Assembly (NCBI RefSeq): GCF_001598055.1
Contig: NZ_CP014844.1
Location: 558,001 to 622,000, forward strand
Direction of reading: 5' to 3'
DNA: 64,000 nucleotides
Origin: Cupriavidus nantongensis
GTDB lineage: Bacteria > Pseudomonadota > Gammaproteobacteria > Burkholderiales > Burkholderiaceae
In this document: one piece after another, positions 1 to 9,000 of the stretch
Position numbering within the stretch: position 1 is the stretch's first letter
Layout: every line of letters begins with the position of its first letter
Position numbers and translations under genes: made by a program
Notes under the pieces: model-generated
What the model was told of the DNA's origin: nothing
Database searches by the model: none
Seen by the model: the letters and a program-made list of their open reading frames with translations, nothing else

Positions 1-614
1 TGAAGATCATCGACCGCGCCAAGGACGTGGGCAAGCTGGCCGATGGCTCGATGTTCGCGCCCAAGTACATCGAGAACAAGCTCAAGTTCTTCCCGTACAT
101 CAAGGAGGCGGTGGCGTTCGGCAACGGCCGCGACCAGGTCTGCGCCTTTATCAATATCGACTTCGAAGCCGTCGGCAACTGGGCCGAGCGCCGCCACCTG
201 CCGTACGCGGGCTATGTCGACCTGGCCGCGCAGCCGGACGTGCTGGAGATGATCGGCGAATGCGTCAACCAGGTGAATGCCGACCTGGCCAACGACCCGA
301 TGCTGGCGGGGTCGCAGGTGGCGCGCTTCCTGGTGCTGCACAAGGAGCTGGACCCGGACGACGATGAACTGACCCGCACGCGCAAGGTACGGCGCGGCTT
401 TATCGCGGAGAAGTACGGCGTGCTGGTCGACGCGCTCTATGCGGGCAAGTCCGAGCAGTTCATCGAGACGCGCGTCAAGTTCGAAGACGGGCGCGAGGGC
501 AGCGTGTCGGCCACGCTGAAGCTGGTGGATGCCAGGCGGCTGCCGGTAGCGGCGCGCGCGGCAGGCGCGCGCGGCATAACGGCCATAACAGCACAGGTGG
601 AGGCAGCAACATGA
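1..614 (+). CDS. Long-chain acyl-CoA synthetase (AMP-binding), C-terminal fragment
   Basis: This is the 3' end of a gene that begins before the window; the open frame runs from base 3 to the TGA at 612-614. The fragment opens with IDRAKD followed by KLADGSMFAPKYIENKLK, which is the hinge and start of the C-terminal lid domain of AMP-forming acyl-CoA synthetases. These enzymes activate a carboxylic acid as an acyl-adenylate and then a CoA thioester. The stop overlaps the next ATG (ATGA at 611), so it is translationally coupled to the ABC transporter genes. That context suggests the transporter imports a carboxylate or amino-acid-like compound that is then activated. The substrate cannot be read from this fragment. 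Confidence 0.85.
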   Translation, partial: KIIDRAKDVGKLADGSMFAPKYIENKLKFFPYIKEAVAFGNGRDQVCAFINIDFEAVGNWAERRHLPYAGYVDLAAQPDVLEMIGECVNQVNADLANDPMLAGSQVARFLVLHKELDPDDDELTRTRKVRRGFIAEKYGVLVDALYAGKSEQFIETRVKFEDGREGSVSATLKLVDARRLPVAARAAGARGITAITAQVEAAT

Positions 615-1573
615 CACAAGTGGCCTGGCAAGGCGCCGGCAAGCGCGAATGGACCGCGGCGGCACGCACCGATGCGAGCGGCGCTGGCGGTGGCGGGGCG
701 ATGGCGCCCGCAGGACCGCTGCCCCCCGCGGGGCTGGCGGATGACAGCGGCGTGCCTCCCGGTACGCGCCATGCGCAGCGCACCGGCGCGCAGGCGCGCA
801 CCGGCGGCGAGGTGATCCTGGACCTGCAGCATATCTCGCTGTCGTTCGGCGGGGTCAAGGCGCTGACCGATATCTCGTTCGACGTGTGCGAGCACGAGGT
901 GCGCGCCATCATCGGCCCGAACGGCGCCGGCAAGAGTTCGATGCTGAACGTGATCAACGGCGTCTACCACCCGCAGCAGGGGCGCATCGTGTTCCGCGGC
1001 GAGGAGCGCAAGCAGATGCACCCTACCGCCGCGGCGCGCCAGGGCATTGCGCGCACGTTCCAGAACATCGCGCTGTTCAAGGGCATGACCGTGCTGGACA
1101 ACATCATGACCGGCCGCAACACGCAGTTCCGCACCTCGTGGTTCGCGCACGCGCTGTGGTGGGGCCCGGCGCGCAACGAGGAGATGCGGCACCGGCAGAA
1201 GGTGGAGGAGGTGATCGACTTCCTCGAAATCCAGTCGATCCGCAAGACCCCGGTGGGGCGTCTGCCGTACGGCCTGCAGAAGCGCGTCGAGCTGGCGCGC
1301 GCGCTCGCCGCCGAGCCGTCGATGCTGCTGCTCGACGAACCGATGGCCGGCATGAACGTGGAAGAGAAGCAGGACATGTGCCGCTTCATCCTCGATGTGA
1401 ACCGGCAGTTCGGCACCACCATCGTGCTGATCGAGCACGACATGGGCGTGGTGATGGATATCTCCGACCGCGTGGTGGTGCTGGACTATGGCAAGAAGAT
1501 CGGCGATGGGACGCCGGAGGAGGTCAAGGGCAACCCTGACGTGATCAAGGCATACCTGGGCACTTCGCACTGA
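611..1573 (+). CDS. livG: Branched-chain amino acid-type ABC transporter ATP-binding protein (LivG-like)
   Basis: This is one of the two cytoplasmic ATPases of a Liv/HAAT-type importer. The ABC core starts near residue 67 (VILDLQHISLSFGG). Walker A is GPNGAGKSS, the signature-like loop is LPYGLQKRVELARALA, and Walker B is LLLDEPMAG followed by a switch His in LIEHDM. Residues 1-66 form an Ala/Gly/Pro-rich extension not expected in LivG proteins. The ATG at 611 overlaps the upstream stop by 4 bp, which supports the long form, but a GTG at 812 just before the core is an alternative start. It belongs to the operon with the permease genes that follow. Confidence 0.88.
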   Translation: MTQVAWQGAGKREWTAAARTDASGAGGGGAMAPAGPLPPAGLADDSGVPPGTRHAQRTGAQARTGGEVILDLQHISLSFGGVKALTDISFDVCEHEVRAIIGPNGAGKSSMLNVINGVYHPQQGRIVFRGEERKQMHPTAAARQGIARTFQNIALFKGMTVLDNIMTGRNTQFRTSWFAHALWWGPARNEEMRHRQKVEEVIDFLEIQSIRKTPVGRLPYGLQKRVELARALAAEPSMLLLDEPMAGMNVEEKQDMCRFILDVNRQFGTTIVLIEHDMGVVMDISDRVVVLDYGKKIGDGTPEEVKGNPDVIKAYLGTSH

Positions 1574-1584
1574 GGGTCTGAACC

Positions 1585-2499
1585 ATGACGTTCTTCTTTG
1601 AAATCCTGCTCGGCGGCCTGCTGTCGGGACTGATGTACTCGCTGGTGGCGCTGGGCTTCGTGCTGATCTACAAGGCCTCGGGCGTGTTCAACTTTGCCCA
1701 GGGCGCGATGGTCTACTTTGCCGCGCTGGCGGTGGTGGGGCTGATGGACAAGGGCATGCCGATGTGGGCGGCGGTGATCGGCGCCTTCGTGGTGATGATC
1801 CTGGTGGGCATGAGCACCGAGCGCTTCGTGCTGCGCAAGCTGGTCAACCAGCCGCCGATCACGCTGTTCATGGCAACCATCGGGCTGTCGTTCTTCCTCG
1901 AAGGGCTGGGGCCGCTGCTGTTCGGCAATGAAGTGCGCCCGATCAACCTGGGCATCGTCGACGAGCCGATCGAATCGATCCTGACCACCTTCAACATCGT
2001 CATCTCCAAGTTCGACCTTGCCGCCGCCGCCATCGCCGGCGTGCTGGTGGGATCGCTGGCGCTGTTCTTCCAGTACACCAAGGTCGGTCGCGCGCTGCGC
2101 GCGGTCGCCGACGACCACCAGGCCGCGCTGTCGCTGGGGATCCCGCTGCAGAACATCTGGGCCATCGTCTGGGGCGTGGCCGGCTTCGTCGCGCTGGTGG
2201 CCGGCATGCTGTGGGGCTCGCGCAATGGCGTGCAGTTCGCGCTGACGCTGACCGCGCTGAAGGCGCTGCCGGTGCTGATCCTCGGCGGCTTTACCTCGGT
2301 GCCCGGCGCCATCGTCGGCGGGCTGATCATCGGCGCGTCGGAGAAGCTGGCCGAGATCTATATCCCGCCGGTATTCCAGTCGATGTTCGGCGGCAACTTC
2401 GGCGGCATCGAGGGGTGGTTCCCGTATGTGTTTGCCTTGCTGTTTCTGCTGGTGCGGCCCGAAGGGTTGTTTGGCGAGAAACACATCGATCGCGTCTGA
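1585..2499 (+). CDS. livH: Branched-chain amino acid-type ABC transporter permease (LivH-like)
   Basis: This is a 304-residue inner-membrane permease of the LivH family. It is mostly hydrophobic, with about eight predicted membrane segments, and shows the family hallmark near the N-terminus (LVALGFVLIYKASGVFNFAQG). A cytoplasmic loop with EAA-like features (VGRALRAVADDHQAALSLGI) would contact the ATPases. It begins 11 bases after the LivG-like stop and is followed 24 bases later by the LivM-like gene. Length and order (ATPase, LivH, LivM, binding protein, ATPase) are normal for this importer class. The substrate is unknown; acids, amides and aromatic acids are all known for such clusters. Confidence 0.9.
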   Translation: MTFFFEILLGGLLSGLMYSLVALGFVLIYKASGVFNFAQGAMVYFAALAVVGLMDKGMPMWAAVIGAFVVMILVGMSTERFVLRKLVNQPPITLFMATIGLSFFLEGLGPLLFGNEVRPINLGIVDEPIESILTTFNIVISKFDLAAAAIAGVLVGSLALFFQYTKVGRALRAVADDHQAALSLGIPLQNIWAIVWGVAGFVALVAGMLWGSRNGVQFALTLTALKALPVLILGGFTSVPGAIVGGLIIGASEKLAEIYIPPVFQSMFGGNFGGIEGWFPYVFALLFLLVRPEGLFGEKHIDRV

Positions 2500-2523
2500 C
2501 CGACTTCGCACAGGAGAGTTGCC

Positions 2524-3600
2524 ATGTTTTATCGTGAAGCCGGCCAGTTCAAGACCAGCTACGTTGCCGACAGCCAGATCTTCCCGATCCGCCAGGACCG
2601 GATCGGCTTTGCGGTGCTGATGGCGATCGCCTTCGTGGCGATCCCGTTCATCGGCTCGGAATACTGGTTCTCGGCCATCCTGATCCCGTTCCTGATCTTC
2701 TCGCTGGCGGCGCTGGGGCTGAATATCCTGACCGGCTATGCCGGCCAGCTGTCGCTGGGCACCGCGGCCTTCATGGCGGTGGGGGCGTATGCGGCCTACA
2801 ACTTCCAGCTGCGCATCGAAGGCATGCCGGTGCTGCTGACCTTTATCCTGGCGGGCCTGTCGGCGGCGCTGGTGGGGGTGGCGTTCGGGCTGCCGTCGCT
2901 GCGCATCAAGGGCTTCTACCTGGCGGTGGCCACGCTTGCGGCGCAGTTCTTCGTGGTGTGGGCGCTGACCAAGTTCCCCTGGTTCTCCAACAACAGCTCG
3001 TCGGGCGTGATCACGGCGCAGCGGCTGGATCTGTTCGGCTACGCCATCGATACGCCGGTGAAGAAGTACCTGTTCGTGCTGGCCATCGTCACGGTGCTGG
3101 CGCTGGCGGCCAAGAACATGGTGCGCTCGGCCACCGGCCGCGCCTGGATGTCGGTGCGCGACATGGACGTGGCGGCGGAAGTCATCGGCATCCCGCTGAT
3201 GCGCACCAAGCTGCTGGCGTTCGCGGTCAGCTCGTTCTACTGCGGCGTGGCCGGCGCGCTGTATGCGTTCTGCTACCTGGGCTCGGTCGAGCCGGACGGG
3301 TTCTCGCTGGACCTGTCGTTCCGCGTGCTGTTCATGATCATCATCGGCGGCGTCGGCAGCATCATGGGCTCGTTCCTGGGGGCGGCCTTCATCCTGCTGT
3401 TGCCGATCTTCCTGGACAACGTGCTGCCGCCGCTGGCATCGCTGCTGCACCTGCCCTTTACCAATGCCACCGTGTCGCACATCCAGCTGATGGTGTTCGG
3501 CGGGCTGATCATCTTCTTCCTGATCGTCGAGCCGCACGGGCTGGCCCGGCTGTGGCAGATCGCCAAGGAGAAGCTGAGGCTGTGGCCGTTCCCTCATTGA
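2524..3600 (+). CDS. livM: Branched-chain amino acid-type ABC transporter permease (LivM-like)
   Basis: This 358-residue membrane protein has the LivM hallmark LTGYAGQLSLGTAAFMAVGAY and a cytoplasmic coupling loop near TGRAWMSVRDMDVAAEVIGI. It has about ten hydrophobic segments and is the second half of the transmembrane channel with the LivH-like protein. The start has a good ribosome site (CAGGAGAG, 6 bases ahead of the ATG). It lies between livH and the substrate-binding protein gene in the same operon. Confidence 0.9.
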   Translation: MFYREAGQFKTSYVADSQIFPIRQDRIGFAVLMAIAFVAIPFIGSEYWFSAILIPFLIFSLAALGLNILTGYAGQLSLGTAAFMAVGAYAAYNFQLRIEGMPVLLTFILAGLSAALVGVAFGLPSLRIKGFYLAVATLAAQFFVVWALTKFPWFSNNSSSGVITAQRLDLFGYAIDTPVKKYLFVLAIVTVLALAAKNMVRSATGRAWMSVRDMDVAAEVIGIPLMRTKLLAFAVSSFYCGVAGALYAFCYLGSVEPDGFSLDLSFRVLFMIIIGGVGSIMGSFLGAAFILLLPIFLDNVLPPLASLLHLPFTNATVSHIQLMVFGGLIIFFLIVEPHGLARLWQIAKEKLRLWPFPH

Positions 3601-3689
3601 CGGGAGGGGTGCCCGTGTTACCGCAGTTCCTGTGAAGTTCTGAAGCTCACGCATAACGAAACGCTCCCCTGAGGGCGAAGGAGACTGTC

Positions 3690-5027
3690 ATGACCAACCT
3701 GATTCGCAACGTGCAACGCGCCGCCCTGGTGGTCAGCGCCGCGGCTGCACTGCTGGCGCCGGCGGTGCCGGCACTGGCGCAAAGCAACGAGCAGTTCATC
3801 GCGCTGCCGAGCTATCGCGTGGGGCCCTATGGCGCCAACGGGCAGTCCTGGTATGGCGGTTTCATCGACTACCTCAACTACGTCAACCTGAAGGACGGCG
3901 GCGTCAACGGCGTCAAGCTCAGCTGGGAGGAGTGCGAGACCGAGTACAACAACGCCAAGGGCGTGGAGTGCTATGAGCGGCTGAAGGCCAAGAACGCCAC
4001 CACCAAGGGCACCGCGTACCACGCGATGTCGACCGGCATCTCGTACGCGCTGGTCGACAAGACCGCGGCCGACAAGGTACCGCTGGTGATGATGGGCTAC
4101 GGCCGCACCGATGCGGTCGACGGCTCGGTGTTCCCGTACGCGTTCCCGCTGGTGACCACGTACCAGATGCAGGTCTCCGCCATCGTCAAGTACCTGGCCA
4201 GCAAGAGCGGCGGCTCGCTGGCGGGCAAGAAGATCGTCTACCTGTACCACGATTCCGCCTACGGCAAGGAGCCGATCGTGGCGCTGCAGGCCGAGGCGCG
4301 GCTGGGCAAGTTCAACCTGGTCGAGATCCCGGTGGCGCACCCCGGCAACGAGCAGGGTGCGCAATGGCTGAAGATCCGCCAGGAGAACCCTGACTACGTG
4401 ATCTTCTGGGGCTGGGGCGTGATGAACCAGACCGCGCTGAAAGGGGCGCAGAAGGTGGGCTTCTCGCGCGAGAAGATGATCGGCTCCTGGTGGGCGGGCT
4501 CCGAGGAAGACACGGTGCCGGCCGGCGATGCCTCCAAGGGCTATATGAGCGCGACCTGGAACGTGGCCGGCAAGGGCGTGCCGCTGATCGCCGATATCGA
4601 GAAGGTGGTCTATGGCGCCGGCAAGGGCAATATGCAGGACAAGAACAAGGTCGGTTCGGTGCTGTACAACCGCGGCGTGTCGGCGGCGGTGGTGACGGTG
4701 GAAGCGGTGCGCGTGGCGCAGGCCAAGTTCGGCAAGGGCAAGCCCATGACCGGCGAGCAGATGCGCTGGGCCTTCGAGAACCTGAACCTGACCAACGCCC
4801 GCCTGCAGCAACTGGGCGCCACCGGCCTGCTGCCGGAGATCAAGACCAGCTGCGAGAACCACGAGGGCTCGGGCAAGGTGAAGATCCAGCAGTGGGACGG
4901 CAGCAAGTGGGTGGTGGTATCGGACTGGATCGAGGGCAACAAGAGCCTGATCCACCCGCTGTTCAAGGCCACCGCGGCGCAGTACGCGAAGGAGAAGGGG
5001 ATTACGCCGGGGTGCTCGAAGAGCTGA
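3690..5027 (+). CDS. ABC transporter periplasmic substrate-binding protein (Peripla_BP_6 / LivK type)
   Basis: This is a 445-residue binding protein with a Sec signal peptide (about residues 1-31, cleavage after ALA in VPALAQS). The mature part follows the type I periplasmic fold of amino-acid/amide importers (for example IVYLYHDSAYGKEPIVALQ in the second lobe). AAGGAG lies just ahead of the ATG at 3690. Two Cys residues near the N-terminus (EECETEYNNAKGVECYE) could form a disulfide. It delivers substrate to the LivH/LivM-like channel encoded immediately upstream. The ligand cannot be inferred with confidence; flanking acyl-CoA and phenylacetate-CoA ligase-like genes suggest a carboxylate. 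Confidence 0.88.
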   Translation: MTNLIRNVQRAALVVSAAAALLAPAVPALAQSNEQFIALPSYRVGPYGANGQSWYGGFIDYLNYVNLKDGGVNGVKLSWEECETEYNNAKGVECYERLKAKNATTKGTAYHAMSTGISYALVDKTAADKVPLVMMGYGRTDAVDGSVFPYAFPLVTTYQMQVSAIVKYLASKSGGSLAGKKIVYLYHDSAYGKEPIVALQAEARLGKFNLVEIPVAHPGNEQGAQWLKIRQENPDYVIFWGWGVMNQTALKGAQKVGFSREKMIGSWWAGSEEDTVPAGDASKGYMSATWNVAGKGVPLIADIEKVVYGAGKGNMQDKNKVGSVLYNRGVSAAVVTVEAVRVAQAKFGKGKPMTGEQMRWAFENLNLTNARLQQLGATGLLPEIKTSCENHEGSGKVKIQQWDGSKWVVVSDWIEGNKSLIHPLFKATAAQYAKEKGITPGCSKS

Positions 5028-5050
5028 TGCCGCACCAATCCCGATTGGTT

Positions 5051-5178
5051 TCTCCCCTCTCCCTCTGGGAGAGGGGCGGGGGAGAGGGCAGCGCATCAAC
5101 AGAGTGAGCGCCTTCGCCATGGCGAGCTCCTGCCCTCTCCCCCGGCCCCTCTCCCGCAAGCGGGCGAGGGGAGCAAAC
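5051..5178. repeat. REP-like palindromic repeat pair (locus 1)
   Basis: Two copies of a GC-rich palindromic unit lie in opposite orientation at about 5051-5090 and 5131-5178. The core is CTCCCCTCTCCC, a short variable loop, then GGGAGAGGGG, followed by a GGGGGAGAGGGC tail. Closely similar units occur at 7.4, 20.5 and 22 kb. The pair sits inside the transporter operon between the binding protein and the LivF-like ATPase, where its hairpins could stabilise or attenuate the mRNA (inference). Confidence 0.85.
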
Positions 5179-5229
5179 CGCCGCGACTGTGAAGTCCTAA
5201 GTTACCGCCACACCACCACGACCCGCACC

Positions 5230-6045
5230 ATGAGCCTCCTGTCCGTCAACAACATCGAAGTCATCTACGATCACGTGATCCTGGTGCTCAAGGGCGTTTC
5301 GCTCGAAGTGCCGGAGGGCAAGATCGTGGCGCTGCTGGGCGCCAACGGCGCGGGCAAGACCACCACGCTCAAGGCCATCTCCAACCTGCTGCAGGCCGAG
5401 CGGGGCGACGTCACCAAGGGCTCGATCGAATACCGCGGCGACCGCGTCGACCAGCTCACTCCCAACGACCTGGTGCGCCGCGGCGTGATCCAGGTGATGG
5501 AAGGCCGCCACTGCTTCGCGCACCTGACCATCGAGGAAAACCTGCTCACCGGCGCCTACACGCGCGGCCTGTCGCGCGGCCAGACCCGCGACGAGCTGGA
5601 AAAGATCTACGAATACTTCCCGCGCCTGAAGACGCGCCGCAAGTCGCAGGCGGGCTACACCTCCGGCGGCGAGCAGCAGATGTGCGCGATCGGCCGGGCC
5701 ATGATGGCCAAGCCCGCGATGATCCTGCTCGACGAGCCGTCGATGGGGCTGGCGCCGCAGATCGTCGAGGAGATCTTCGAGATCGTGCGCGGCCTGAACT
5801 CGCGCGAAAACGTCAGCTTCCTGCTGGCCGAGCAGAACACCATGGTGGCGCTGCGCTACGCCGACTATGGCTACATCCTCGAGAACGGCCGCGTGGTGAT
5901 GGATGGCGACGCCGAGTCGCTGCGCACCAACGAGGACGTCAAGGAGTTCTACCTGGGCGTGGCCGCCAACGACGCCGACGGCCCCGGCCGCAAGTCGTTC
6001 CGCGACGTGAAGAGTTACCGTCGCCGCAAGCGCTGGCTGGCCTAG
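5230..6045 (+). CDS. livF: Branched-chain amino acid-type ABC transporter ATP-binding protein (LivF-like)
   Basis: This is the second ATPase of the importer, 271 residues from the ATG at 5230. The open frame extends upstream to 5104, but that stretch translates the REP repeat, so the later start (MSLLSVNNIEV) is chosen. Walker A is GANGAGKTT, the signature is YTSGGEQQMCAIGRAMM, and Walker B is ILLDEPSMG. The C-terminus carries a short basic tail (KSYRRRKRW). It completes the five-gene transporter set and is followed 84 bases later by the PaaK-like gene. Confidence 0.9.
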   Translation: MSLLSVNNIEVIYDHVILVLKGVSLEVPEGKIVALLGANGAGKTTTLKAISNLLQAERGDVTKGSIEYRGDRVDQLTPNDLVRRGVIQVMEGRHCFAHLTIEENLLTGAYTRGLSRGQTRDELEKIYEYFPRLKTRRKSQAGYTSGGEQQMCAIGRAMMAKPAMILLDEPSMGLAPQIVEEIFEIVRGLNSRENVSFLLAEQNTMVALRYADYGYILENGRVVMDGDAESLRTNEDVKEFYLGVAANDADGPGRKSFRDVKSYRRRKRWLA

Positions 6046-6129
6046 CAACCGACCGTTTTTCACCCGGCTTGTCACCACGCGCACTGCGGCGCGGGGCAAG
6101 CCGCATCCCCTTCCCTGACGCACAGCACC

Positions 6130-7380
6130 ATGCCAGAACACTTCGATCCGCTCGAAACCCGCGCGCCGGAAGTCCGCGAGCAGGCGCTCCTTGCCGCCCT
6201 GGCACGCCAGGTGGCCCATGCGCGCGAACGGGCGCCATACTTTGCCGAACTGCTGGACGGCGTCGATCCGCGCCTGCTGACCTCGCGCGCGGCGCTGGCC
6301 CAGCTGCCGGTCACGCGCAAATCGGACCTGAGCGCGCGCCAGCGCGCGCTGCCGCCGCTGGGCGGGCTCAATGCGACGCCGCTGGGCAAGCTGCGCCACG
6401 TGTTCCAGTCGCCCGGCCCGATCCACGAGCCCGACGGCCACGACGCCGACTGGTGGCGCACCGCGCGCGCCATGCATGCCGCCGGCTTTCGCGCCGGCGA
6501 CCTGGTCTACAACACCTTCTCCTACCACTTCACGCCGGCCGGCATGATGATGGAAAGCGGCGCCCACCGGCTGGGCTGCTGCGTATTCCCGGCCGGCGTC
6601 GGCCAGACCGATTCGCAGGTGCAGGCGCTGGCCAGCCTGCAACCGGCCGCATATGCCGGCACGCCGTCGTTCCTCAAGTTGCTGCTCGAGCGCGGCGATG
6701 AACTCGGCACGCCGTGCACCAGCCTGGCCAAGGCGCTGGTCTCGGGCGAAGCCCTGCCGCCGTCGCTGCGCAACTGGTTCCGCGATCGCGGGGTGCGCGT
6801 GCAGCAGATGTACGGCACCGCCGATGTCGGCCTGATCGCGTATGAAACCGAAGGCGGCGACGGCTGGGTGGTGGACGAGGGCGTGCTGGTCGAGATCGTC
6901 GAGCCCGGCGGCTCGCGTCCCATGCCCGAAGGCGAGACCGGCGAGGTGGTGGTGACGGTGCTGGGCAACGGCGACTATCCGCTGATCCGCTTCGGCACCG
7001 GCGACCTGTCGGCGGTGGTGCCGGCATCGTCGCAGCGGCCCAGCCCGTGCGGCCGCACCAATATCCGCCTGAAGGGCTGGCTCGGCCGCGCCGACCAGGC
7101 CACCAAGGTCAAGGGCATGTTCGTGCATCCCGGCCAGGTGGCCGACGTGCTGCGGCGCCATCCCGAAATCCGCGCGGCGCGGCTGGTGGTGACGGGCGAT
7201 CCGGGCGCCGACGTGATGACGCTGCGCTGCGAGGCGACGCGCGAAGACGCCGATCTGCAGCGCGCGGTGGCGGAGTCGCTGCGCGAGGTGATGCGGCTGC
7301 GAGGCGAGGTGGCGTTCGTGGCGGCGGGCTCGTTGCCGCAGGACGGGCGGCTGATCGAGGATGCGCGCAAGTACGATTGA
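6130..7380 (+). CDS. Phenylacetate-CoA ligase-like AMP-dependent synthetase (PaaK family)
   Basis: This 416-residue protein belongs to the ANL (AMP-forming) superfamily and resembles PaaK: an N-terminal helical part (AHARERAPYFAELL), SEALPPSLR-like segment (VSGEALPPSLRNWF), the adenylate-binding loop QMYGTADVGLIAYE, and FGTGDLS before the lid domain with KGMFVHPGQV. It probably activates an aromatic or other carboxylic acid to a CoA ester in the cytoplasm. It shares the strand with the Liv-type transporter and probably the operon, so it may act on the imported substrate. The P-loop usual in PaaK near residue 100 is degenerate (HVFQSPGPIHEP), so the activity is not certain. Confidence 0.8.
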   Translation: MPEHFDPLETRAPEVREQALLAALARQVAHARERAPYFAELLDGVDPRLLTSRAALAQLPVTRKSDLSARQRALPPLGGLNATPLGKLRHVFQSPGPIHEPDGHDADWWRTARAMHAAGFRAGDLVYNTFSYHFTPAGMMMESGAHRLGCCVFPAGVGQTDSQVQALASLQPAAYAGTPSFLKLLLERGDELGTPCTSLAKALVSGEALPPSLRNWFRDRGVRVQQMYGTADVGLIAYETEGGDGWVVDEGVLVEIVEPGGSRPMPEGETGEVVVTVLGNGDYPLIRFGTGDLSAVVPASSQRPSPCGRTNIRLKGWLGRADQATKVKGMFVHPGQVADVLRRHPEIRAARLVVTGDPGADVMTLRCEATREDADLQRAVAESLREVMRLRGEVAFVAAGSLPQDGRLIEDARKYD

Positions 7381-7383
7381 CGG

Positions 7384-7428
7384 TTTGCTCCCCTCTCCCG
7401 CCTGCGGGAGAGGGGCGGGGGTGAGGGC
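7384..7428. repeat. REP-like palindromic repeat, single unit (locus 2)
   Basis: One unit of the TTTGCTCCCCTCTCCCGC / GCGGGAGAGGGG palindrome with the GGGGGTGAGGGC tail lies 3 bases after the PaaK-like stop, between convergent genes. It may serve as an mRNA 3' end hairpin (inference). Confidence 0.85.
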
Positions 7429-7470
7429 CGGAGCATCAACGAAGCAAGGGCATCGATAGTCCGGAAAGCC

Positions 7471-7914
7471 TCAAGTCTCCCCACCTTCCGCCGGCCGCGT
7501 CGGCAACCGCACCATCCACACACTCACCCCCACCGCGCACGCCAGCAGCGCCGCCGACACCAGCGGCCGCCCGCGCAGCAGCCACGCCGTGGTTCCCATC
7601 GACAGCCACATCATCGACAGCGCCAGGCATTTCGCCTTGAACGGGATGCTGCGGTGCCGCTGCCAGTCGCCGACCAGCGGACCGAAACGCGGATGCCCCA
7701 GCAGCCATTCGTGGAAGCGCCGCGAGCCGCGCGCGAAGCAGGCCGCGGCCAGCAGCACGAAGGGCGTGGTCGGCAGCACCGGCAGGAAGATGCCGATCAC
7801 GCCGAGCAGCAGGCACAGCCCGCCCAGCGCCACCCAGGCGGCGCGCAGCACGCGCTGGCGGTGGCTCGGCACAGCGTCAGGATCGGGCGAAAGGTCGGAG
7901 TTGGAAGGGGGCAA
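7471..7914 (-). CDS. YbaN/DUF454 family inner-membrane protein
   Basis: This 147-residue protein matches the DUF454 (YbaN) pattern: a first hydrophobic segment (VALGGLCLLLGVIGIFLPVLPTTPF) with the diagnostic LPTTPF motif, then FARGSRRFHEWLLGHPRFGPLV, and two more hydrophobic stretches near the C-terminus. The function of the family is not established. The longest frame begins with TTG at 7914 without a clear ribosome site; a GTG at 7872 (VPSHRQR) is an alternative start. It converges on the PaaK-like gene and lies downstream of the nitronate monooxygenase gene on the same strand. Confidence 0.75.
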   Translation of the reverse strand: MPPSNSDLSPDPDAVPSHRQRVLRAAWVALGGLCLLLGVIGIFLPVLPTTPFVLLAAACFARGSRRFHEWLLGHPRFGPLVGDWQRHRSIPFKAKCLALSMMWLSMGTTAWLLRGRPLVSAALLACAVGVSVWMVRLPTRPAEGGET

Positions 7915-7982
7915 GGGTCGGACAAAGGGCCGCCATGCGGCCCGCTAAGGGAGCGGCCCGCGGGATCGGCCCGCGGGATCGG

Positions 7983-8960
7983 TCAGCGCGCAATCCCCAG
8001 CCGCGCCTTGGCGGCATCGTACTCCGACTTCATGCGCGCGACGATCTCGCCGGCGCTGGGGATGTCGTGGATCTGGCCCACGCCCTGGCCGGCGCCCCAG
8101 ATATCCTTCCACGCCTTGGCCTTGGAGCTGCCGCTGGAAAAGTCCATCTTGCTCTTGTCGGCCACCGGCAGGTTGTCCGGGTCCAGGCCCGCGTTGCTGA
8201 TGCTTTCGCGGATGTAGTTGCCGTGCACGCCGGTGAACAGGTTGGTGTAGACGATATCGGCGGCGGCCGAGCTCGTGATCGACTGCTTGTACGACTCGGC
8301 CGCGTGCGCCTCCTGCGAGGCGATAAAGCGCGTGCCGACGTAGGCAAAGTCGGCGCCCATGGCCTGCGCGGCCAGCACCGCCTCGCCGGTGGCGATCGAG
8401 CCCGACAGCGCGATCGGGCCGTCGAAGATCTTGCGCACCTCGCCCACCAGCGCGAACGGCGACAGCATGCCGGCATGGCCGCCGGCGCCCGCCGCGACCA
8501 GGATCAGGCCGTCGACGCCCGATTCGATCGCCTTCTCGGCATGGCGCAGGCTGATCACGTCGTGCAGCACGATGCCGCCGTAGCTGTGCACGGCGTCGAT
8601 CAGCTCCTTGGGCGGCGCCCGCAGCGAGGTGATGAAGATCGGCACCTTGTGTTCGACGCAGACCTTGATGTCATGCTCCAGGCGCGCGTTGGAGGCGTGC
8701 ACGATCTGGTTGACCGCGACCGGGCCCACCGGTGCGCCGGGGTTGGCGGCCTTGAACGCGGCCAGTTCGTCCCCGATCTTGGTCAGCCATTCGTCGAGCA
8801 GCTCGGCCGGGCGCGCATTGAGCGCGGGAAAAGAGCCGACGATGCCGGCCTTGCACTGCGCCAGCACCAGTTCCGGGTAGCTGACGATAAACATGGGCGA
8901 GGCAATCACGGGCAGGGCCAGGTTCTGCAGGGCCTGGGGCAGTTGCTTGGCGGCGGGCAT
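7983..8960 (-). CDS. Nitronate monooxygenase (2-nitropropane dioxygenase family)
   Basis: This is a 325-residue FMN-dependent TIM-barrel enzyme of the NMO/NPD family, which oxidises alkyl nitronates; related members reduce other substrates. It shows PVIASPMFIVS at the N-terminus, the flavin phosphate-binding region VAAGAGGHAGMLS, and MGADFAYVGTRFIAS. The start at 8960 (MPAAKQLPQ) is preferred over 8987 because AGGAG precedes it with correct spacing. A TetR-type palindrome lies about 45 bases upstream (see 9001-9020), so it may belong to a regulon for fatty-acid or acyl-CoA breakdown (inference). Confidence 0.88.
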   Translation of the reverse strand: MPAAKQLPQALQNLALPVIASPMFIVSYPELVLAQCKAGIVGSFPALNARPAELLDEWLTKIGDELAAFKAANPGAPVGPVAVNQIVHASNARLEHDIKVCVEHKVPIFITSLRAPPKELIDAVHSYGGIVLHDVISLRHAEKAIESGVDGLILVAAGAGGHAGMLSPFALVGEVRKIFDGPIALSGSIATGEAVLAAQAMGADFAYVGTRFIASQEAHAAESYKQSITSSAAADIVYTNLFTGVHGNYIRESISNAGLDPDNLPVADKSKMDFSSGSSKAKAWKDIWGAGQGVGQIHDIPSAGEIVARMKSEYDAAKARLGIAR

Positions 8961-9000
8961 GGTGTCTCCTGGACTACGGGCGGGCACTTGGAAGCGCCCT

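Noticed and set aside
437..1570. Long minus-strand open frame opposite the LivG-like gene
   Set aside because: It is rich in Arg, His and Ala, as expected from the reverse of GC-rich coding DNA, and covers a clear gene.
1486..3654. 722-residue minus-strand open frame opposite the permease genes
   Set aside because: It has a shadow composition (His, Gln, Arg, Asp) and overlaps two well-supported membrane proteins.
5104..5229. N-terminal extension of the LivF-like gene
   Set aside because: The residues translate the REP repeat; the ATPase fold begins at the ATG at 5230.
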